Shown: positions 33,128 through 38,491 of the stretch, piece by piece
Layout of the letters: each line of letters begins with the position of its first letter
Numbering within the stretch: the first letter of the stretch is position 1
Source of the DNA: CAVQFC01 sp036497895
GTDB taxonomy: Bacteria > Acidobacteriota > Vicinamibacteria > Vicinamibacterales > CAVVIG01
DNA: 38,491 nucleotides
Direction: 5' to 3'
NCBI GenBank assembly: GCA_036497895.1
Contig: DASXIR010000285.1
Location: forward strand, 1-38,491
Program-made: the position numbers and the translations under genes
The notes under the pieces: generated by a model
What the model saw: only the letters and a program-made list of their open reading frames with translations
Told to the model about the DNA's origin: nothing
Databases searched by the model: none

Positions 33128-33883
33128 CTAAGGCTTGATGTTGGTCAAGTTGATTTTGTGAGCGTCGCCGGGCGGATCGAAGGTAAAGGCCGCGTCGTTG
33201 AACGACGGCGCCAGGTTCCAGGTCATCACCGACGTATGCGTCGGCCGCGCCTCGTTATCCGTCGTCGTCAACACCAGCTTGCGCGGAAGCGGGAAATCGC
33301 CGGCCTGTACCCATATCTGCCAGTCGAGACCGTCCTGGCGAAACGCGTAGTGCTCGCAGGTGGTGCCGAGGACCTGGCCGGGACCGACATCCACCGCGCT
33401 CTTGATGGTACTGACGCTCTGCTTGTCGCCGTCCCAGTAGAAGAGATCGACCAGCGGCACCTCGATGTCGTACTTCTTGTCGAGTTCTTCGACCAGATCC
33501 GAGAGCGTCCCCGGCGCCGGCACGGTGGCGTAGTAGTTCATCCGCATCGCGAAGATGGAGAACACTTTTCCGTCGTAGAAGAACATCCGGTGCTGCGCGT
33601 CGCTCTCGATTTCCACACGCATGCGGTTGGGTCGCTGGACCAGCAGGTCGACCGTGCCGTCCGACGACACCTTCTGGCCATCATCCAGCACATCGTCGGT
33701 GCTGGTGGTGGACTGGACCTGGAATGATTTCAGCGTGCGCAGGTACGCGCCCATCTTGTTGAGTGCGTCCATCGCACCCTTGTCGAGGGTGTTGCCGGCC
33801 GGTGCCTGTTGCCCGCGGCTGACTGCAGGGGTGCCGAGGCTCGCGACGGTAAGAAGTGCCGTCAGAGCGATTGTGGGTTTCAT
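33128..33883 (-). CDS. DUF2092 exported protein
   Basis: 251 residues with a signal peptide (to about VSRG). LDKGAMDALNKMGAYLRTLKSFQVQS opens the domain. RPNRMRVEIESDAQHRMFFYDGKVFS and LPRKLVLTTTDNEARPTH are typical DUF2092 segments, related to the LolA/LppX beta-sheet fold. It may bind a lipid or hydrophobic ligand in the periplasm, but no function is established. It is the first gene of a pair with the Asn-repeat protein. Confidence 0.85.
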   Translation of the reverse strand: MKPTIALTALLTVASLGTPAVSRGQQAPAGNTLDKGAMDALNKMGAYLRTLKSFQVQSTTSTDDVLDDGQKVSSDGTVDLLVQRPNRMRVEIESDAQHRMFFYDGKVFSIFAMRMNYYATVPAPGTLSDLVEELDKKYDIEVPLVDLFYWDGDKQSVSTIKSAVDVGPGQVLGTTCEHYAFRQDGLDWQIWVQAGDFPLPRKLVLTTTDNEARPTHTSVMTWNLAPSFNDAAFTFDPPGDAHKINLTNIKP

Positions 33884-34024
33884 GGTGCTCCAGATGCTTC
33901 GTCGGTTCGAAACGGCCTAAACGAAAGTTAAGGGAGGCGGCGCGCCGCGGCTATGCGTTTTCGGCAGTTTGCAAACTCAGCCGTGGCTGGCTCTCTTTAG
34001 TCGGTATATCCTGTGGCCTCGCTT

Positions 34025-34093
34025 GGTGGTGGAGTCCACCTGATCGCCGCCCCGCTGGACGGCCAATGACTCCTGCGGCCGTGCCGCAGGAGT
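34025..34093 (+). ncRNA. Fluoride riboswitch (crcB motif) with expression hairpin
   Basis: GGTGGTGGAGTCCACC at 34025-34040 forms the first stem-loop. CGCCGCC and GGCCAATGACTCCT (34061-34074) complete the crcB-motif core, including the diagnostic AATGACTCCT end. ACTCCTGCGG (34069-34078) also pairs perfectly with CCGCAGGAGT (34084-34093), a 10-bp hairpin that competes with the aptamer. The crcB gene begins 47 nt later. No T-run follows the hairpin. Confidence 0.85.
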
Positions 34094-34140
34094 GCCTGCC
34101 CCGGCCGTACCGCCTCATCCAGCCATCAACGGAGTTGACC

Positions 34141-34515
34141 ATGACCTGGCTCGTAGTCGGCGTCGGCGGTGCCATCGGATCGATGGCGCGTCACGGCGTG
34201 AACATGCTCGTTGCCCGTCTGCTCATGCGTCCGGTGCCGTTTGCGACGGCGGCGATCAATCTCGCCGGCTCGCTCATCATCGGTGTGCTGGCGGCGTTGG
34301 TCGCGTCGTCAAAAGTGCACCTGTCCACGGAACTGCGATCGTTCCTGTTTGTCGGGATCCTCGGCGGGTTCACGACCTTCTCGAGTTACATGCTCGATAC
34401 GTTCACGCTCGGGCATGGCGGTGACCATGCCACGGCGTTCTGGAACGTGGCCATCCAGACGGTGTGTGGCCTCGTCGCGGTCTGGGGCGGCTACCGGATC
34501 GGTCTTGCGGTGTGA
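34141..34515 (+). CDS. crcB: Fluoride exporter CrcB/FluC
   Basis: 124 residues, four membrane helices. GGAIGSMARHGVN near the N-terminus, NLAGSLIIGVL and GILGGFTTFSSYMLDTF are the Fluc signatures. It forms a dual-topology dimeric channel that lets fluoride leave the cell. ATG 34141 has GGAG 6 nt upstream. The riboswitch in its leader indicates induction by fluoride. Confidence 0.96.
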   Translation: MTWLVVGVGGAIGSMARHGVNMLVARLLMRPVPFATAAINLAGSLIIGVLAALVASSKVHLSTELRSFLFVGILGGFTTFSSYMLDTFTLGHGGDHATAFWNVAIQTVCGLVAVWGGYRIGLAV

Positions 34516-34536
34516 GGAAGGCGAACGCCGCGCGGG

Positions 34537-35850
34537 TTACGAGTCGAGCACGCCGTGGTTGCGCGCCAGGAAATACAGCGCCACCCCCACCAGCAGTGCG
34601 CCGTTGATGCCGATGACCATCGGCGCTCCGACGAAGGTCGCGGCATAGCCGCTGACCAGGCTGCCGAGCGGCATGCCGCCGCGGAACGCCAGCATGTAGA
34701 TGCTCATGACGCGGCCGCGCATCTCGTTCGGTGCGGTCATCTGCACCAGCGAAGTCACGGTCGAGAACACCACCATCAGCGCCGCGCCGGTGAGGAACAG
34801 CAGGATGTCGCTGATCCAGAGTGTCCGCGACAAGGCGAAGGCGATGATCAGCACGCCGTACGCCGCCTGCACGATCAGTGCGATCCAGCCCATCTTCGGG
34901 AACTTGCCCAGCCACGCCACGATCAGCGCACCGAGAATCGAACCGGCGCCCGAGAACGCCATCAGGTGGCTGTAGGTGTCGGCGCCTTCGTGGAAGACCT
35001 TCTGCGCGAAGATCGGCAGGAAGGTCAGCAGCGCGAAGCCGAGGAATGTGGTTGCCGCGGCGAGTACGATCAGCGCCGCCAGGCTGGTGTGGTGCTTGAC
35101 GTAGGACAGCCCCAACTTGAGCTCGTCGCCCATCCGCCCCGACGTGGCCGGCGGGATGTGTTTGACCCGCAGCATCATCAGCGTGTTGATGACGACCACG
35201 AACGACAGCGAGTTGAGCAGGAAGCAGGCGTTCATCGCCTGCGGTTCGCTATAGCCCCAGCGGCGGAACGCCGCCAGCGTGACGCCGAAGGCCAGCGGCC
35301 CGAGCACGCGCGCGACGTTGAACTGAATCGAGTTCAGCGCAACCGCGTTGGGCAGATCCTTTTTATCGACGAGCGATGGGATCAGCGACTGGTACGCCGG
35401 CCCGCCGAACGACTGGGCGCAGCCGGTGATGAACGAGAGGGTGAGGACGTGCCAGATCTCGATCACCTGCAGATACATCAACAGTGCCAGCACTGCCGAC
35501 GTCGCCATCTGGATGCACTGCGACACCAGCAGCGTGCGCCGGCGATCGTAGCGGTCGGCGAAGACGCCGCCGATGAGCGAGAAGAGGATGATCGGCAGCT
35601 GCTGGAGGAAGGCGTCGAGCCCGAGGAAGAACGGCGACGAATTGGTCAGGGAGACGATCAGCCAGTTCTGCGCGACGATCTGCATCCAGGTGCCGATGCT
35701 CGACGTACACGCACCGATCCACTGCACGCGAAAGTCGCGATACGTGAACGCCACCAGCGTTCGCCGCAGCGTTCTGGCGCCAACTGAGGGAGCTACCGCT
35801 TCGGCGGGGCCGGGCGTCGTGACTTGGGTTGTGGTGACAGGTTCGGCCAA
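34537..35850 (-). CDS. MFS exporter, EntS-like (MFS_3)
   Basis: 437 residues, twelve predicted helices after an about 30-residue cytosolic N-terminus. TYRDFRVQWIGACTSSIGTWMQIVAQNWL and FSLIGGVFADRYDRRRTLL (the MFS A-loop) are characteristic of the MFS_3/enterobactin-exporter-like family. GPAYQSLIPSLVDKKDLPNAVALNSIQFNVARVLGP is another family segment. The start is TTG with GAGG 8 nt upstream. The substrate is unknown; no siderophore genes are nearby. Confidence 0.9.
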   Translation of the reverse strand: MAEPVTTTQVTTPGPAEAVAPSVGARTLRRTLVAFTYRDFRVQWIGACTSSIGTWMQIVAQNWLIVSLTNSSPFFLGLDAFLQQLPIILFSLIGGVFADRYDRRRTLLVSQCIQMATSAVLALLMYLQVIEIWHVLTLSFITGCAQSFGGPAYQSLIPSLVDKKDLPNAVALNSIQFNVARVLGPLAFGVTLAAFRRWGYSEPQAMNACFLLNSLSFVVVINTLMMLRVKHIPPATSGRMGDELKLGLSYVKHHTSLAALIVLAAATTFLGFALLTFLPIFAQKVFHEGADTYSHLMAFSGAGSILGALIVAWLGKFPKMGWIALIVQAAYGVLIIAFALSRTLWISDILLFLTGAALMVVFSTVTSLVQMTAPNEMRGRVMSIYMLAFRGGMPLGSLVSGYAATFVGAPMVIGINGALLVGVALYFLARNHGVLDS

Positions 35851-35874
35851 GAAGTCTGCCTCAATTTACATCAC

Positions 35875-35903
35875 TTGATCGTCGCAGGGGGCTGCGTTAT
35901 AGT
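35875..35903 (+). promoter_or_regulatory. Predicted promoter of imuA
   Basis: TTGATC (35875-35880) and TATAGT (35898-35903) are separated by 17 bp, placing the start of transcription near 35910. Between it and the ATG, GGCGAAA occurs at 35914 and 35925 (11 bp apart), possibly an operator. Confidence 0.45.
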
Positions 35904-35935
35904 GCTCGCGGCAGGCGAAAGTAAGGCGAAACACT

Positions 35936-36709
35936 ATGGCTCTTCCGCGTGAACACTTCGAATCGCTCCTGCGAGCCCGTCAGCTCGACCGGACCATGAC
36001 CACGGCGATTCCGGCCGCCGACACCCGTGACGAATCCACCCTGGCTCCGTCCAGTCTTGATGTCTTGGACGCACGGTTGGGCGGAGGGTTTCCTCGCGGG
36101 CAACTGTCCGAGATTGTCGGTGCCCGGTCGTCGGGGCGCGCCAGCCTGATGCTCCGGATGCTGGCAGCTGCGACCGCACGCGGCGAGCTCACCGCGCTGG
36201 TCGATGTGGTGGACATGCTCGATGTCGAGTCGGCATCGGCGGCGGGGATCGACCTGAGCCGGCTGCTCTGGGTCCGGGGACACGTAGTCGTGCACCCCGG
36301 GCCGTGCCGCGATCTCAATCAGCGGGCGCTCGAGCAGGCGATCCGGGCGCTCACGCTCGTCCTGCAGGCCGGCAATTTCGGCCTGGTCGTGTTCGACGTC
36401 GGCGAGGCCCCGGCCGACGCCATCCGCCGGCTGCCGTTCACGACCTGGCTGCGGCTGCAGCGCATGGTCGAAGGCAGCCAGACGGCGTGCGTGCTGGTCG
36501 GCGGCGAAGCCATGGCGCGGAGCTCGGCGGGGCTCACGCTGAAGCTCACGCAGGAACTCACCCAGGGGCTCGCTCAAAAGATAGTGCCGCGCGGGATTCG
36601 GTTCGGCCATGCCTGGTTCGATGGCATCGATGTGGAAGCGCGTATCGTCCGGGCGCGCGCACGGGAGCGGGAAGATGTACGCGTGTCTGTATCGACCACC
36701 TGCGCCTGA
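35936..36709 (+). CDS. imuA: ImuA-like RecA-fold protein
   Basis: 257 residues. SLDVLDARLGGGFPRGQLSEIVGARSSGRASL (about 40-71) is the RecA/ImuA opening. The Walker A here reads GARSSGRAS, with R68 in place of the lysine, so ATP binding may be lost. FGLVVFDVGEAP is the Walker-B-like strand. ImuA supports the mutagenic translesion complex ImuA-ImuB-DnaE2. It overlaps imuB by 35 nt. No dnaE2 follows in the window. Confidence 0.8.
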   Translation: MALPREHFESLLRARQLDRTMTTAIPAADTRDESTLAPSSLDVLDARLGGGFPRGQLSEIVGARSSGRASLMLRMLAAATARGELTALVDVVDMLDVESASAAGIDLSRLLWVRGHVVVHPGPCRDLNQRALEQAIRALTLVLQAGNFGLVVFDVGEAPADAIRRLPFTTWLRLQRMVEGSQTACVLVGGEAMARSSAGLTLKLTQELTQGLAQKIVPRGIRFGHAWFDGIDVEARIVRARAREREDVRVSVSTTCA

Positions 36710-38267
36710 CGCGCCCGGCGAGCACCGCGGTTCTGCAGGGGCCGAGCTTGCCCGCGAAATCGTAGGGGCCGAGCTTGCTCGGCCCGTGGCCATCGTGGCG
36801 ATCGCCCGGGAATTTTCGCCGCGCTACGAATGCCACGGTGACGATCTGGTGACGATCGACGTCAGTGGACTCGGACGTCTGCTCGGCCCGCCGCAGACCA
36901 TCGGCGAGGAACTGCGCCGCGAGTCGGCCGCCCGTGGTGTTCGCGTGCAGGTCGCTGTCGCCGGCACGCAAATGGCCGCGCACCTGCTCGCACGGAGCCA
37001 TCCGGGGCTCACCGTCATCGCGCCGGGCGAAGAAGCGGCCGCGCTCGCCTCCATCCCGATCCCGATCCTGGCGAAGTGCGACGCCCATCGAACGCAAAGC
37101 CTGCAGAGTCCGCAGAGGAAGCCTCTGTTCGCGAACGCTGAACACTCTGCCCTGGCGGCGGTCACCGCGTTCACACGCTGGGGACTGAAAACGCTCGGCG
37201 ATCTGGCGGCGCTGCCGCCGGCCGATCTGGTGTCCCGGATGGGCCGCCCGGCGCTGGCCTGGCAGGCGATGGCGCGCGGCGAAGACCTGCACCCCCTCGT
37301 GCCGATGCTCGAAGAAGAGCGCTTCGAATCGTCGCTCGATCTGGAATGGCCGATCGAGGGCCTCGAGCCGTTGTCGTTCGTCCTGACGCGGCTGCTCGAA
37401 CCGCTGTCCACCCGCCTCGAGCGGCGCGATCGCGGTGCGGCGGTCCTGCACGTGATCCTGAGGCTCGTGCAGGGGCCCGAGCCCTGCGAAATCCATGCGC
37501 GGCGGCTCGAGCTGCCGACGCCATTGCGCGATGTGCGCACGCTGCGGACGCTGGCGCTGCTCGATCTCGAATCGCATCCGCCGGCCGCGGCGATCGAGTG
37601 CGTCACCGTGGTGATCGATCCGACGCCTGGTCGCGTGCTGCAGCATACGCTCTTCACGCGCGCTCATCCCACGCCCGAACAGTTGTCCACGCTGCTGGCG
37701 CGCCTGGGTGCGGTGATGGGGCAGGATCGGATCGGAGCTCCCGCCACGGTCGATTCCTATCGCCCCGGGGCGTTCGCGACGACGCCGTTCGCGATCGAGC
37801 ACACCGATCGACACAGCGCCCGCGGCGTTCGCACGCAACTCCCTGAGAGCTGCCAGCCATTGACGTCCGCGCTGCGCCGCTGCCGCCAACCGGTGCCGGC
37901 GCGCGTCGCGGTGACCGACGGCCGGCCCGTACGCGTCACCACCGATCGCCGCGAATTCGCCGGGGGCGCGGTCCTGCGCTGCGCCGGCCCCTGGCGCACG
38001 TCAGGGGAATGGTGGCTCGACAGTCAGCAATCAGCAGTCGTCAGTCATCAGTCGCGCGGCGAGGCAGGAAGTCGGCAGGCCGCTGCGATAGATCATCAGT
38101 CAGCCATCAGCCATGAGCCATCAGCCATGAGCCATCAGCCATCAGCCATTCCGAGTGCCCCCTGGGACCGGGACGAGTGGGACGTGGCGCTTGGTGACGG
38201 CGCCGTCTACAGGATTTTCCAGGAGCGCGCGCGCGGCGCGTGGTTCATCGATGCGATTGTGGACTGA
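36675..38267 (+). CDS. imuB: ImuB-like inactive Y-family polymerase, interrupted by repeats
   Basis: 530 residues from ATG 36675 (MYACLYRPP). IAREFSPRYE, DLVTIDVSGLGRLLGPP and GVRVQVAVAGTQMAAHLLA form the Y-family palm/fingers. FTRWGLKTLGDLAALPPADLVSRMG is the helix-hairpin-helix, followed by the little-finger domain and a C-terminal RCAGPWRTSGEWW motif. Three stretches look foreign yet remain in frame: GAELAREIVGAELARP near residue 21, CDAHRTQSLQSPQRKPLF near 135, and a Ser-His-Gln-Pro repeat near 450-495. ImuB is normally an adaptor linking ImuA and DnaE2 to the sliding clamp. Whether this version works is uncertain. Confidence 0.83.
   Translation: MYACLYRPPAPDAPGEHRGSAGAELAREIVGAELARPVAIVAIAREFSPRYECHGDDLVTIDVSGLGRLLGPPQTIGEELRRESAARGVRVQVAVAGTQMAAHLLARSHPGLTVIAPGEEAAALASIPIPILAKCDAHRTQSLQSPQRKPLFANAEHSALAAVTAFTRWGLKTLGDLAALPPADLVSRMGRPALAWQAMARGEDLHPLVPMLEEERFESSLDLEWPIEGLEPLSFVLTRLLEPLSTRLERRDRGAAVLHVILRLVQGPEPCEIHARRLELPTPLRDVRTLRTLALLDLESHPPAAAIECVTVVIDPTPGRVLQHTLFTRAHPTPEQLSTLLARLGAVMGQDRIGAPATVDSYRPGAFATTPFAIEHTDRHSARGVRTQLPESCQPLTSALRRCRQPVPARVAVTDGRPVRVTTDRREFAGGAVLRCAGPWRTSGEWWLDSQQSAVVSHQSRGEAGSRQAAAIDHQSAISHEPSAMSHQPSAIPSAPWDRDEWDVALGDGAVYRIFQERARGAWFIDAIVD
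36737..36784 (+). repeat. Direct repeat with palindrome inside imuB
   Basis: AGGGGCCGAGCTTGC occurs at 36737-36751 and 36764-36778, 27 bp apart. The second copy completes a perfect palindrome GGCCGAGC-TT-GCTCGGCC (36767-36784). The insert length keeps imuB in frame. Confidence 0.7.
37092..37130 (+). repeat. GCAGAG-type short repeat inside imuB
   Basis: GCAAAGCCTGCAGAGTCCGC followed by AGAGG resembles the CTCTGCG-type repeats common in intergenic DNA. Here it lies in frame between the finger and helix-hairpin-helix regions of ImuB. Confidence 0.5.
38022..38152 (+). repeat. Heptamer repeat inside imuB (left arm)
   Basis: After a degenerate CAGTCAGCAATCAG-type start, units AGCCATC and AGCCATG alternate. 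Bases 38109-38143 are five exact heptamers and match the reverse complement of 38304-38338 perfectly over 35 bp. Confidence 0.85.
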
Positions 38268-38279
38268 CTGGACGAATGG

Positions 38280-38347
38280 CTGGTGGCTGGTAGATGGCTG
38301 GTAGATGGCTGATGGCTCATGGCTGATGGCTCATGGCTAATGGCTGG
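38280..38347 (+). repeat. Heptamer repeat downstream of imuB (right arm)
   Basis: GATGGCT/CATGGCT heptamers occupy the gap between imuB and the DinB-family gene. 38304-38338 is the exact inverse of the left arm; the 160 bp between the arms hold the 3' end of imuB and its stop. Confidence 0.85.
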
Positions 38348-38362
38348 TTTCAAGGAGCGCGT

Positions 38363-38491
38363 ATGACGATTGCTGAATTGCTGTTGCCCGAAGTCGATCA
38401 GGAGTTGGCCATCACCCGGCGCGTGCTCGAACGCGTACCTGACGACAAGCTCGCCTGGAAGCCGCACGACAAGTCCTGGACCATGGCCCAT
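38363..38491 (+). CDS. DinB-family protein, N-terminal fragment
   Basis: The reading frame from ATG 38363 has AAGGAG 5 nt upstream and runs off the window after 43 codons. TIAELLLPEVDQELAITRRVLERVPDDKLAWKPHDKSWTMAH is the first helix pair of DinB/DUF1572-type four-helix proteins, with the last His a likely metal ligand. These are putative metal-dependent thiol transferases, unrelated to DNA polymerase DinB. Confidence 0.8.
   Translation, partial: MTIAELLLPEVDQELAITRRVLERVPDDKLAWKPHDKSWTMAH

Noticed and set aside
33917..33932. Further Pho-box-like site upstream of the DUF2092 gene
   Set aside because: TTAAC and TTAGG at 11 bp on the minus strand match poorly, and the gene has no phosphate link.
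38022..38347. CRISPR array
   Set aside because: The units are 7-bp tandem repeats without unique spacers, and no cas gene is present.
38207..38491. Minus-strand open frame over the window end
   Set aside because: It is antisense to the DinB-family start and the imuB end and is built largely from the heptamer repeat.

Overview
The window looks like a chromosomal segment of a GC-rich Gram-negative soil bacterium, most probably an acidobacterium of the Vicinamibacteria type. That placement is inference. It rests on an Oar-like TonB receptor with a carboxypeptidase-regulatory N-terminus, a DcaP-like porin, an ImuA/ImuB pair, a DUF2092 protein, the codon bias and the frequent GTG/TTG starts. No rRNA, tRNA, CRISPR array, phage or transposase gene was seen.

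Layout. 1-158: tail of an SRPBCC protein. 202-4679: polyphosphate-type cluster; two tandem thymidylate-kinase-like genes and ppx/gppA on the minus strand, divergent from a CHAD gene and a SixA phosphatase. 4681-5882: DUF6526 protein and an orphan OmpR-type regulator. 6015-8367: exported protein, GT2 glycosyltransferase, PHP phosphoesterase, small Cys protein. 8531-10023: small winged-helix-like protein and a truncated TonB receptor. 10234-14570: porin-pstS-pstC-pstA, without pstB or phoU. 14635-21446: small membrane protein, then RraA-like, RND adaptor, RND pump and TolC-type channel genes, translationally coupled. 21478-25339 (minus): MOCOS-like desulfurase, glycerophosphodiesterase, TonB-receptor remnant, glgC. 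25427-27046: DUF47/PhoU-like and Pit phosphate transporter. 27134-29599 (minus): PhoR/PhoB-like pair. 29655-32553: DsbD-alpha-like protein, NiCoT-type transporter, ilvD. 32569-35850: Asn-repeat protein, DUF2092, fluoride riboswitch with crcB, MFS exporter. 35936-38491: imuA, imuB and the start of a DinB-family gene.

The unifying theme is phosphate. Uptake (porin, PstSCA, Pit), scavenging (GDPD), storage or turnover (Ppx/GppA, CHAD) and sensing (PhoR/PhoB) are spread over 27 kb. A direct repeat of a G/T-T-A-A-C-like pentamer at exactly 11 bp spacing recurs upstream of the porin-pst operon, DUF47-pit, the GDPD gene, the orphan regulator and a small unknown gene. This has the geometry of a PhoB box and suggests a shared phosphate regulon with two unrecognised members.

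A second theme is invasion by short repeats. A GTGGTTTG-type repeat sits where the TonB receptor loses homology. Three other repeat families lie in frame inside imuB, and one of them forms a perfect 35-bp inverted repeat around the 3' end of that gene.
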